DNA from: Halorhodospira halophila
GTDB lineage: Bacteria > Pseudomonadota > Gammaproteobacteria > Nitrococcales > Halorhodospiraceae
NCBI RefSeq assembly: GCF_016653405.1
Contig: NZ_NHSN01000017.1
Location: 124,001 to 188,000 of the forward strand
Reading direction: 5' to 3'
DNA length: 64,000 bases
Part shown: one piece after another, positions 34,414 to 41,864 of the stretch
How the letters are laid out: each line of letters opens with the position of its first letter
Numbering within the stretch: the stretch's first letter is position 1
Program-made: the position numbers and the translations under genes
Notes under the pieces: generated by a model
Seen by the model: the letters and a program-made list of their open reading frames with translations, nothing else
Told to the model about the DNA's origin: nothing
The model's database searches: none

Positions 34414-34878
34414 TCAGTCGTCGGCCAGGCGGAGGATGGCCGTCCACTGCGCCTCGGTGACCGGGACAATGGACAGACGATTGCCCCGCCGGATCAACGG
34501 GAACCCCTCAAGCTCGGGGCAATCCCGCAGCTCCTGAAGGGTGACCCGGCGGGACAGGCGCTCGCGAAAGCGGACATCGACGCAGAACCAGCGGGGCGCC
34601 TCCGGGGTGCTTTTCGGGTCGTAGTGGGGGTCGTCAGGATCGAAAGCCGTAGGATCCGGGTAAGGGTCGCTGACCACCTCCATCAACCCGACCACCCCCG
34701 GCGGACGGGTGTTGGAGTGGTAGAAGAAGGCCACATCACCCGGACGCATGTGATCACGGATCATGTTGCGCACCTGGTAATTGCGCACCCCATCCCAACG
34801 ATCAGTCCCCTGCGGGGCCGCAGCGAGATCCTCGATGCCGAAAACGTCGGGCTCGGACTTCATCAACCAGCGGTTCAT
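34414..34878 (-). CDS. EVE domain protein
   Basis: 154-residue protein made of one EVE domain (PUA-like fold). It starts NRWLMKSEPDVFGIEDL and continues with RWDGVRNYQVRNMIRDHMRPGD, FFYHSNTRPPGVVGLMEVV and FRERLSRRVTLQELR, the classic pattern also found in human THYN1. Related domains bind modified bases in nucleic acid; a precise target is unknown. Its ATG overlaps the fau stop (ATGA), so the two genes are co-translated, a common neighbourhood in gammaproteobacteria. Confidence 0.93.
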   Translation of the reverse strand: MNRWLMKSEPDVFGIEDLAAAPQGTDRWDGVRNYQVRNMIRDHMRPGDVAFFYHSNTRPPGVVGLMEVVSDPYPDPTAFDPDDPHYDPKSTPEAPRWFCVDVRFRERLSRRVTLQELRDCPELEGFPLIRRGNRLSIVPVTEAQWTAILRLADD

Positions 34879-35486
34879 GCCGCCTCCTGCCGGATCGTGC
34901 GTACCGGCAGACTGACATAGCCACGCTCGGTGATCACCCCGTCCAGGGGCAGGTCCCAGGCTTCGCCGGGCAGTTCCGCCACCTGCTGCGTGCTGAACGC
35001 CAGGCCAACGATCCGCGGAGGGTGCCAGGGGTAGCGGCGCATTCGGGCGAAGGTGGCGTCGTAGAATCCGCCGCCCATACCGAGCCGCCGCCCGGCGGGA
35101 TCAAAGGCAACCAGCGGAGCCAGCACCAGATCCAGCCCCCGCACCGGCACCTCGTCCGCCAGCGCGGGCGGCGGCTCGGGGACTCCGTACCGATTGGGGC
35201 GCAGCGGAGTGCCCGGGACCCAGCGCCGGAAGGCCATGCGGCGACCGTGCCGACGCAACGCCGGCAGGTAGACAGCCCTCCCGCGCTGGTGCAGTGCCGT
35301 GAGGATCGCCCCGGTAGGCGCCTCGCCGTCGGCGTCGAGGTATCCGGCTACGCGATGCAGGCCCCGGGTCACGACCAGCCTGAGCACCTCGTCGCGCAAG
35401 CGGAGTCCGGCACGACGACGGTCGCTGGCAGGGATCCGGCGACGGTGCTCGCGCAAGCGACGGCGGATGTCGCGCTTGGCAGCCAA
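34875..35486 (-). CDS. fau: 5-formyltetrahydrofolate cyclo-ligase
   Basis: Converts 5-formyltetrahydrofolate to 5,10-methenyltetrahydrofolate with ATP (YgfA family). Signature regions: KRDIRRRLREHRRRIP at the N-terminus, LVAFDPAGRRLGMGGGFYDATFA near 125, and GLAFSTQQVAELPGEAWD. I chose TTG 35486 because GAGGAG ends 7 bases before it; the in-frame GTG at 35504 has no ribosome site. That gives 203 residues. It lies just downstream of the 6S RNA gene, the position it holds in E. coli and relatives. Confidence 0.9.
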   Translation of the reverse strand: MAAKRDIRRRLREHRRRIPASDRRRAGLRLRDEVLRLVVTRGLHRVAGYLDADGEAPTGAILTALHQRGRAVYLPALRRHGRRMAFRRWVPGTPLRPNRYGVPEPPPALADEVPVRGLDLVLAPLVAFDPAGRRLGMGGGFYDATFARMRRYPWHPPRIVGLAFSTQQVAELPGEAWDLPLDGVITERGYVSLPVRTIRQEAA

Positions 35487-35535
35487 GGCGGCACTCCTCG
35501 ACACAAGGGGGAAGGAGGTATGCGCGGCAAGGGAA

Positions 35536-35756
35536 AAAGGACACCCCCCGCGTATGCCGTACAGGCCTGCCCTTGAACCCTTCGGTTCAGGTAGGGACGG
35601 GGGGAGCTGCCTTAGGCTTTCCGCTCGAAGCGGACATGCACACCGGTCAACCCACGCCCGGTCCCTTGGGCATTGCTCTGAGGCTCAAGATAACTCGGCC
35701 TGAGATCGAACACCGCAGGGGATGCCGTGACTCCATGATCACCCACGGCAGGGTTT
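35536..35756 (-). ncRNA. ssrS: 6S RNA (SsrS)
   Basis: The gap between zapA and fau holds 6S RNA in most gammaproteobacteria, and the sequence here supports it. On the minus strand the 3' part reads CCTGAACCGAAGGGTTCAAG followed by GGCAGGCCTG and ACGGCAT. This closely parallels the E. coli stretch CCTTGAACCAAGGGTTCAAG and GCCTGCGGCGGCAT. The 5' part contains CATCCCCTG, like CAGTCCCCTG of E. coli. ACCCTGCCGT (35745-35754) can pair with ACGGCA...GGGT near 35543-35561 as the closing stem. A T-run (35533-35537) follows the 3' end. Both ends are approximate. It would sequester sigma-70 RNA polymerase in stationary phase. Confidence 0.88.
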
Positions 35757-35769
35757 CGTGCAAGCAATC

Positions 35770-36060
35770 TCAGGAGCCACCGTCGACAGCCTCCGAAATG
35801 CGCGCGTCCAGCCGGGCCAGGCGCTGGCGTACGTCTGCCAGCTGCTCGTTCTCGGCCTGGACGCTGAGCAGTTCGTAGGCGATGTTCAGCGCCGCCACCA
35901 CGGCAACCCGATCCGTGCCGACCACATTGCCGCTCTTGCGGATCTCGCGCATCTTGCGATCCACATAGTCCGCGGACTGCAACAGCTCGTTTTTGGCGTC
36001 CTCGGGACACGCCACGGTGAAGTCCTGATCGAGGATGCGTACCTTGACCGCTTCGGTCAT
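35770..36060 (-). CDS. zapA: Cell division protein ZapA
   Basis: Cytoplasmic FtsZ-ring-associated protein of 96 residues. The N-terminal globular part has VKVRILDQDFTVACPEDAKNELLQSADYVD in outline, then MREIRKSGNVVGTDRVAVVAALNIAYELL, and ends in a coiled coil of about 30 residues. This is the ZapA pattern. It lies 3 bases after the zapB-like gene and just ahead of 6S RNA. Confidence 0.95.
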   Translation of the reverse strand: MTEAVKVRILDQDFTVACPEDAKNELLQSADYVDRKMREIRKSGNVVGTDRVAVVAALNIAYELLSVQAENEQLADVRQRLARLDARISEAVDGGS

Positions 36061-36063
36061 GCG

Positions 36064-36276
36064 CTACTGCTCCATCGCCTTGAGCCGGCTGATCATCGAC
36101 TCGATCTGGGACCGGGCGAGTTCGTTCTTCTCCTGAAGCGCGGCCCGATCCGCCTGGAGCTGCTCCTGCGCCTGGCGAAGCAGGCGGTTTTCTTCGCGCA
36201 GGCGCTCGTGCTGGCGCAGCAGCTGCTCGATGCGCTGCTCCAGACGCACCAGCTCTTCGACCGAGTAATCAGACAC
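36064..36276 (-). CDS. Short coiled-coil protein, ZapB-like (TIGR02449 family)
   Basis: 70-residue protein that is almost entirely a coiled coil with Leu, Glu, Arg and Gln heptads (LVRLEQRIEQLLRQHERL and onward). Proteins of this size placed directly upstream of zapA form the TIGR02449 family, thought to be a ZapB-like division factor. The GTG start follows a near-perfect GGAGGTGA site by 6 bases, so translation should be strong. It opens the zapA-6S-fau transcript. Confidence 0.85.
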   Translation of the reverse strand: MSDYSVEELVRLEQRIEQLLRQHERLREENRLLRQAQEQLQADRAALQEKNELARSQIESMISRLKAMEQ

Positions 36277-36301
36277 TTGGAGTCACCTCCCCTGATCGCC
36301 G

Positions 36302-36330
36302 ACTATAGTGCGCCGGTCGGGCACGGTCAA
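36302..36330 (-). promoter_or_regulatory. Promoter of zapB-like-zapA-6S transcript
   Basis: On the minus strand TTGACC (-35, 36325-36330) and TATAGT (-10, 36302-36307) are separated by exactly 17 bases; each matches five of six consensus positions. The -10 ends 25 bases before the GTG. This is the clearest sigma-70 promoter in the window. Confidence 0.75.
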
Positions 36331-36393
36331 TCGGCAGCGCCGCTGTTAGGATGGGACCATCCCGGTTCCACGACAGATGAGGGTGGACGAGCC

Positions 36394-36948
36394 ATGGCTT
36401 CCGGACAACGTTATCAGGGGGTCGCCGAGGTCCTCGAGGCGGTCGGTACGCCGGTGGGTGCAGCCGAAGCCCACGGGATGCTGGCCGGTATGCTCAGCGG
36501 CACCGGCGAGGCCGGGCAGGCGCACTGGATCGCCGAGGTGCTGGCGGATACCGAACCGCGCGGCGAGTCGGCCCGCGCCTGCCTAGAGACCCTGACGCTG
36601 CTCTACGACGAAACCGCCACCGAACTCGCTGACGACGCCATGGGCTTTGCGCCGCTGCTGCCGCCCGAGGACGAGCCGCTGAACGAGCGGGTCCGCGCCC
36701 TGGCCGCCTGGGGCAGCGGGTTCCTGTTCGGCATCGGCCGGACCGAGCCCGGCCAGGACACCGAACTGCCCGCCGAGGTCCGCGAGTTCCTCAGCGACCT
36801 GGCCGAGATCGCCCGGGTTGCCGCCGAGCCAGCCGACGACGAGGATGATGAGGCGTCCTACACGGAGCTGCTCGAGTACATCCGCGTCGGCGTCCTGCTC
36901 TGCCGCGAGCACATGGGGCACCCGAGCATCGAGGCGCAGAACTCATGA
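36394..36948 (+). CDS. ygfB: UPF0149 family protein YgfB
   Basis: Soluble, very acidic protein of 184 residues. It has the UPF0149 pattern: GTPVGAAEAHGMLAGML near 18, PLLPPEDEPLNERVRALAAWGSGFLFGIG near 90, and the C-terminal TELLEYIRVGVLLCREHM. E. coli YgfB is the reference; Pseudomonas YgfB has a regulatory role. The ATG is at 36394, and the upstream open frame is antisense to zapA. Its stop overlaps the pepP start (ATGA), the conserved order ygfB-pepP-ubiH. Confidence 0.93.
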   Translation: MASGQRYQGVAEVLEAVGTPVGAAEAHGMLAGMLSGTGEAGQAHWIAEVLADTEPRGESARACLETLTLLYDETATELADDAMGFAPLLPPEDEPLNERVRALAAWGSGFLFGIGRTEPGQDTELPAEVREFLSDLAEIARVAAEPADDEDDEASYTELLEYIRVGVLLCREHMGHPSIEAQNS

Positions 36949-38303
36949 GCGAGGCCATCGACTTCCGGCAGCTCGCCCGCGAGCAGCGGGAGACCCTGGC
37001 ACGGCGCATGGGCGAGGCCGCGGTGGCGGTGATCCCGGCGGCACGGGAGCAGCCGCGCAATCGCGACGTGGATCATCCGTTCCGCCAGGACAGCGACTTC
37101 CGCTACCTCACCGCCTTCCCGGAGCCGGACGCCGTAGCGGTCATCGCCCCGGGCCGGCCCGAAGGCGAGTACATCCTGTTCGTCCGCGAGCGGGATCCCG
37201 ACGCGGAGCGCTGGGCCGGGGCACGCACCGGTCCCGAGGCGGCCTGTGCGGCCTACGGCGCTGACCAGGCTTGGCCGCTGAGCGAGCTTGATCAACGCCT
37301 GCCCGATCTGCTCGTCGGCCGGGAGCGGCTCATCGGTCCGCTGGGGCGCGACGAACACTGGGATCGCAGGCTGCTGCAATGGCTGCAGGCCGGCCGCGAA
37401 CGCGCCCGTGGCCTAAGCGTGGCGCCGAGCAGCATCGAACTGCTCGATCACAACATCCACGAGCAGCGCCTGATCAAGCGCCCGGCTGAACTGGAGGCCA
37501 TGCGCCGGGCCGCCGGCATCTCGGTGGCCGCCCACCGGCGCGCCATGCAGGTGGTGCAGCCGGACATGCCCGAGTACACCCTGGCTGCCGAACTGCTCGG
37601 CATCTTCCATCGCCACGGCGGCGAGGCGGCCTACCCGAGCATTGTCGCTGGGGGCGCCAACGCCTGCGTGCTCCACTACATCACCCTGCGCGACCGGTTG
37701 CGCGAGGGCGATCTGGTGCTCATCGACGCCGGCGCCGAGGTGGACGGCTACGCCGCGGACATCACCCGCACCTTCCCGGTCAGCGGCTCCTTCAGCGCCG
37801 AACAGCGGGCCGTCTACGACGTGGTCCTCGCCGCCCAGGAGGCAGCTATCGAGCAGGTGCGCAGCGGCAACGACTTCGACGCCTTCCACCGCACCGCCAC
37901 GCGCATCCTCACCCAGGGCATGGTGGATCTTGGCTGGCTTGAAGGCGAAGTCGACGGCCTGATCGAGCAGGGCGCCCACCGGCGCTTCTTCCCGCACCGC
38001 ACCGGGCACTGGCTGGGACTGGACGTGCACGACGTCGGCAGCTATGCAGTAGAGGGAGCGTGGCGCGTCCTCCATCCCGGCATGGTGGTGACCGTCGAGC
38101 CGGGGCTCTATTGCCCACCGGGCAGCGAGGAGGTGGACCGTCGCTGGCACGGGATCGGCGTGCGTATCGAGGACGACGTGGTTGTCGAACGGGAGACTCC
38201 GCGCGTGCTCACCAGCGGCGTCCCGAAAACGCCCGAGGCCATCGAGGATCTGATGGGCGCCGTGCGCGGCGCGGGCTACGAGGAAAGTGGAGATTTCGAC
38301 TGA
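36945..38303 (+). CDS. pepP: Xaa-Pro aminopeptidase PepP
   Basis: Removes N-terminal residues that precede proline. 452 residues, N-terminal creatinase-like domain and C-terminal pita-bread metallopeptidase domain. The dimetal site is visible as LIDAGAEVDGYAADITRTFP (Asp pair), HRTGHWLGLDVHDVG (His), VVTVEPGLY (Glu) and GIGVRIEDDVVV (Glu). HPFRQDSDFRYLTAFPEPDAV marks the N-terminal domain. It begins within the ygfB stop and ends 2 bases before ubiH. Confidence 0.96.
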   Translation: MSEAIDFRQLAREQRETLARRMGEAAVAVIPAAREQPRNRDVDHPFRQDSDFRYLTAFPEPDAVAVIAPGRPEGEYILFVRERDPDAERWAGARTGPEAACAAYGADQAWPLSELDQRLPDLLVGRERLIGPLGRDEHWDRRLLQWLQAGRERARGLSVAPSSIELLDHNIHEQRLIKRPAELEAMRRAAGISVAAHRRAMQVVQPDMPEYTLAAELLGIFHRHGGEAAYPSIVAGGANACVLHYITLRDRLREGDLVLIDAGAEVDGYAADITRTFPVSGSFSAEQRAVYDVVLAAQEAAIEQVRSGNDFDAFHRTATRILTQGMVDLGWLEGEVDGLIEQGAHRRFFPHRTGHWLGLDVHDVGSYAVEGAWRVLHPGMVVTVEPGLYCPPGSEEVDRRWHGIGVRIEDDVVVERETPRVLTSGVPKTPEAIEDLMGAVRGAGYEESGDFD

Positions 38304-38305
38304 CG

Positions 38306-39550
38306 TTGGAGACCGAGCCCTACGACATCATCATCGCCGGCGGCGGCCTGGTCGGCGGCGCCCTGGCCTGCGGGCTGGCCCAGGCCGGGCTGCGCGTGGC
38401 GGTGATCGAGCCGGTCCCAGCGGATCATGGTGCACAGCCAAGTTTCGATGAACGCCATACGGCCCTCGCTCCCTCCAGCCGCTACATCCTCGACGCCTGG
38501 GGGCTGTGGCAACCAGTGCGGTCGGTGCTCACCCCGATCCGACACATCCACGTATCGGAGCAGGGCGGCTGGGGCTTCGTCCACTTCGACGCCGGGCAAG
38601 AGGGGGTGGATGCGCTTGGCTGGCTGCTCGCCAACCGGCAGATGGGCACCGTCCTCGGCGAGCGTCTGGAAACCGACGAGCGCATCACCCTGATCAGTCC
38701 CGCTCAGGTGCAGGCCGTGGAACAGGGCAGCGATCGCGTCCGGGTGACCTCGGCCGGGACCGACGGTGAGCAACGGCTCAGCGCGCGCCTGCTCGTCGCC
38801 GCGGACGGAGCCGATTCCCAGACCCGCAAGCTGGCCGGACTTTCGGTGCACAGCCGTGACTACCGCCAGAGCGCGGTGATCACCACCGTGACGCCGGCCC
38901 GACACCACCAGGGTTGGGCCTTCGAGCGCTTCACCCGAGCCGGCCCCCTGGCGCTGCTGCCCATCGCCGAGGGGCGCTGCGCCATCGTCTGGTCCGTGCC
39001 GCCGGAACGCGCCGAGGCCTACCGCGACGGCGACGATGCGCGGTTCCTGGCCGCCCTCCAACAGGCCTTCGGCTACCGCCTGGGCCCCTTCCGCAGCTGC
39101 GGTCACCGCCTCACCTACCCGCTGGTGGAACGCTACACCCCGACCCCGTATACCGGCCGGGTGCTGCTGCTTGGCAATGCGGCGCATACCCTGCACCCGG
39201 TCGCCGGACAGGGCCTCAACCTCGCTCTGCGCGACGCGGCGACGCTGGTCGAGCTCATCGGCGACAGCCGCGCCGGCGGCGGCGACCCCGGCGCCGAACC
39301 GCTGCTCCGGGCCTACGTCCGGCGACGCTCCGAGGATCTCCTGCGCACGCGGGCCTTTACCAACACCCTGGTGAGCGGCTTCGGGTCAGCCCACCCGCTG
39401 CTGCGGCTGGCGCGCAGTGCCGGACTAGCCGCCCTGCAGCGCTGCCCCCCCATGCGGCGCACCCTGCTGCGCACCGGCGCCGGGCGGGTCGGCCCGTTGC
39501 CGGTCGCCGCCTGCCGACCACCTGAGGCCACCGGGGAGGACCCGTCGTGA
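38306..39550 (+). CDS. ubiH: Ubiquinone hydroxylase UbiH (FAD monooxygenase)
   Basis: FAD-dependent ring hydroxylase of ubiquinone synthesis, 414 residues. The N-terminal dinucleotide motif is IIIAGGGLVGGALACGLAQAG. The second motif is VAADGADSQTRKLAG near 160, and the third is LLLGNAAHTLHPVAGQGLNLALRDAA near 278. Together they mark the UbiH/UbiF/VisC family, and the position after pepP points to UbiH. The start is assigned to TTG 38306, 2 bases after pepP; no ATG lies nearby. A paralogue follows directly. Confidence 0.9.
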   Translation: METEPYDIIIAGGGLVGGALACGLAQAGLRVAVIEPVPADHGAQPSFDERHTALAPSSRYILDAWGLWQPVRSVLTPIRHIHVSEQGGWGFVHFDAGQEGVDALGWLLANRQMGTVLGERLETDERITLISPAQVQAVEQGSDRVRVTSAGTDGEQRLSARLLVAADGADSQTRKLAGLSVHSRDYRQSAVITTVTPARHHQGWAFERFTRAGPLALLPIAEGRCAIVWSVPPERAEAYRDGDDARFLAALQQAFGYRLGPFRSCGHRLTYPLVERYTPTPYTGRVLLLGNAAHTLHPVAGQGLNLALRDAATLVELIGDSRAGGGDPGAEPLLRAYVRRRSEDLLRTRAFTNTLVSGFGSAHPLLRLARSAGLAALQRCPPMRRTLLRTGAGRVGPLPVAACRPPEATGEDPS

Positions 39551-40758
39551 AGGAAGCGGACGTCATCATCCAGGGCGCCGGCGCGTCGGCGCTGGCGACC
39601 GCCGTCGGACTCGCTCGAGGCGGCCTGGCGGTCACCCTGCTGGATGCCGCAGAGGTTTGTGCGGCCCCGGCACCGGGGAGCGAGCCCCGGCACTCGGTGA
39701 TCGACATCGTCTCCGAGCGGGTCCTGCGCCATCTCGGTGGCTGGCCCTTCATCACCCGGGACCGCACCTACCCGATCGAGGCGCTGGAACTGGAGGACTG
39801 CAACGCCGCGGCTCACCTGACCCTCAGCGCCTGTGAAGTCGGCGAGACGCGCCTCGGGCACGTGGTTGAGCGGGGCGTGATTGACCGCGCCCTGCGCGAG
39901 CTCTTCGACGCCCTACCGCAGACGCGCCGCTTGGCCACGGGCCCTGTCCGCGACATCGCCGCCGACCGGCAGCGGCTGACCATTCACCTCGAGGACGGGC
40001 AGGCGCTGACCGCCAGGCTGCTGGTGGCCGCCGACGGCGACAACTCCCCCCTGCGCCGGCTGGCGGGTATCCGCTGGCGCCGCGCCGGTTACGGCCAGGA
40101 CGCCGTGATCGCCCGGATCCGCACCGAGCGCCCCCCGGGGCACACCGTCCGCCAGCGCTTCTGCGGCGACGAGCCGTTGACCCTGCTGCCCCTCGACGAG
40201 CACGAGTCAGCCCTGCTCTGGCCGGTACCCCGGACGCGCGCTCGGCGGCTTCTGGAGGCAGACAGCAGCTCGTTTCACCATCAGCTGGAGATCGCCAGCG
40301 GCGCCTTGCTCGGCGGCATCGAGGCGTCATCCGCCCGCCAGGCACAACGGCTGATCCGCGGGCGTGCGGAGCGCTACATCGGACCGCGACTGGCGCTGGT
40401 CGGCAATGCGGCCCACACGGTGCACCCGCTGGCCGCGCAGGCAGTGAACCTCAGCCTGCTGGATGCCGCCACGCTGATCGAGTGCGTCCTGGAGGCCCAC
40501 TCGGCCGGGCGCGATCCGGGCGGCATCGGCCCGCTGCGTCGCTACGAGCGGCGTCGCCGGGGCAGCAACGCGCGCATGCAGAACGGTCTGGACATCACCC
40601 AGTGGCTTTTCGGCGCGCAGGCAGCGCCGTTGCCCCTGCTGCGAGGCACGGGGCTACGCATCGCGGCCCGCTTGCCGCCCCTGCGACAGGCGCTGATGAC
40701 CGGTCTGATGGGCCTCCACGGCGACCTCCCGGAGCTCGCCCGCGGACCTGGCGTATAA
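39547..40758 (+). CDS. UbiH/UbiF/VisC-family monooxygenase with altered flavin motifs
   Basis: 403-residue paralogue of the preceding UbiH, starting with GTG that overlaps its stop (GTGA). The fold is kept: VAADGDNSPLRRLAG near 160 and GNAAHTVHPLAAQAVNLSLL near 281. Key positions differ: the first motif reads GAGASALATAVGLARGG (Ala where GxGxxG has its last Gly), and the third has AQA where active enzymes carry GQG. In E. coli this slot is occupied by ubiI (visC), so UbiI is the expected role. The changes suggest either a drifted enzyme or a non-catalytic partner. Confidence 0.78.
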   Translation: MKEADVIIQGAGASALATAVGLARGGLAVTLLDAAEVCAAPAPGSEPRHSVIDIVSERVLRHLGGWPFITRDRTYPIEALELEDCNAAAHLTLSACEVGETRLGHVVERGVIDRALRELFDALPQTRRLATGPVRDIAADRQRLTIHLEDGQALTARLLVAADGDNSPLRRLAGIRWRRAGYGQDAVIARIRTERPPGHTVRQRFCGDEPLTLLPLDEHESALLWPVPRTRARRLLEADSSSFHHQLEIASGALLGGIEASSARQAQRLIRGRAERYIGPRLALVGNAAHTVHPLAAQAVNLSLLDAATLIECVLEAHSAGRDPGGIGPLRRYERRRRGSNARMQNGLDITQWLFGAQAAPLPLLRGTGLRIAARLPPLRQALMTGLMGLHGDLPELARGPGV

Positions 40759-40786
40759 CGAATTCCGGTCCAGGGTGACAAGACGC

Positions 40787-40816
40787 TTGCCAGCCAGAAA
40801 CAAGAATCATTATCAT
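40787..40816 (+). promoter_or_regulatory. Candidate fbpA promoter
   Basis: TTGCCA (-35, 40787-40792) and TATCAT (-10, 40811-40816) with an 18-base spacer, each five of six to consensus, 35 bases before the ATG. The -10 is covered by the Fur box. Confidence 0.55.
40801..40815. promoter_or_regulatory. Fur box upstream of the iron ABC transporter
   Basis: The 15-base 7-1-7 Fur pattern TGATAAT-n-ATTATCA is matched by CAAGAAT-C-ATTATCA: the right half is perfect and the left half matches at 4 of 7. It overlaps the -10 of the fbpA promoter, so iron-bound Fur would repress. Confidence 0.65.
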
Positions 40817-40851
40817 CGATCGCTGTCATGGACCAAACACAGGGAGAACCC

Positions 40852-41859
40852 ATGTCCCGTCGAATCCCCGTCGTGACCGCGCTGGTCGCAGGAGCCGTCT
40901 TGGTAACCGGGTGCGACACCGGTGACGATGAGCTGACCGTCTATTCGGCGCGCCAGGATCACCTGATCAGCCCCATTCTCGAGCGTTTCACCGAAGAGAC
41001 CGGGATCTCCGTGCGCTTCGTCACCGATGACGCCGGCCCGCTGATGGAGCGGCTCAAGGCCGAGGGCGAGCGCACCCCAGCGGACGTGCTGCTCACCGTG
41101 GATGCCGGCAACCTGCACCAGGCCACCGAGAACGACCTGCTCGCCAGCCTCGACTCGGCGCAGCTGCGCGAGCGCATCCCTGAGCACCTGCGCGATCCGG
41201 AGGATCGCTGGTTCGGTCTGTCCGTGCGCGCACGCACCATCATGTACAGCCCCGAGCGGGTCGATCCCGAAGAACTCGACACCTACGCCGGCCTGGCCGA
41301 CGACCAGTGGGAGGGACGGCTGTGCCTGCGGACCTCGCAGCAAGTCTACAACCAGTCTCTGGTGGCCATGATGCTTCACCACGAGGGCGAGGAGGAGACA
41401 GCCCGCATCGTCGAGGGCTGGGTCGACAACCTGGCCACCTCACCCTTCTCCAACGACACCTCGGTCCTCGAGGCCATCGAGGCCGGCCAGTGCGACGTGG
41501 GCATCACCAACACCTACTACCTCGGGCGCATCCTGCGCGATGACCCGGACTTCCCGGTCGAGGTCTTCTGGCCCGATCAGGATGGCCACGGCGTCCACGT
41601 CAACGTGTCCGGGGCCGGCGTAACCCGGCACGCCTCCAACCCCGAGAAGGCCCAAAAGCTGCTCGAGTGGCTGGCCAGCGATGACGCCCAGGAGCAGTTC
41701 GCCGCCATTAACCTTGAGTATCCCGCGGTGGAGGGCGTCGAACTCGATCCCATCGTCGCCGGGTGGGGCGAGTTCAAGCCCGATACCATCAACGTCAGCG
41801 AAGCCGGCCGGCTCCAGCGCCAGGCCACCATGCTGATGGATCGGGCCGGGTACCGGTAA
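40852..41859 (+). CDS. Iron(III) ABC transporter substrate-binding lipoprotein (FbpA/FutA type)
   Basis: Periplasmic ferric-ion-binding protein of 335 residues. ATG 40852 follows AGGGAGA. The signal peptide ends in VTGC, a lipobox, so the mature protein may be lipid-anchored although most FbpA are soluble. ELTVYSARQDHLISPILERF is the family start. ITNTYYLGRIL near 225 supplies the adjacent Tyr pair that coordinates iron, and GAGVTRHASNPEKAQKLLEWL closes the fold. A Fur box precedes it. The permease gene follows after 5 bases. Confidence 0.93.
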   Translation: MSRRIPVVTALVAGAVLVTGCDTGDDELTVYSARQDHLISPILERFTEETGISVRFVTDDAGPLMERLKAEGERTPADVLLTVDAGNLHQATENDLLASLDSAQLRERIPEHLRDPEDRWFGLSVRARTIMYSPERVDPEELDTYAGLADDQWEGRLCLRTSQQVYNQSLVAMMLHHEGEEETARIVEGWVDNLATSPFSNDTSVLEAIEAGQCDVGITNTYYLGRILRDDPDFPVEVFWPDQDGHGVHVNVSGAGVTRHASNPEKAQKLLEWLASDDAQEQFAAINLEYPAVEGVELDPIVAGWGEFKPDTINVSEAGRLQRQATMLMDRAGYR

Positions 41860-41864
41860 GCGAC

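Noticed and set aside
33073-34920. Plus-strand frame of 615 codons across the Bax-like and EVE genes
   Set aside because: Antisense shadow of two well-supported minus-strand genes.
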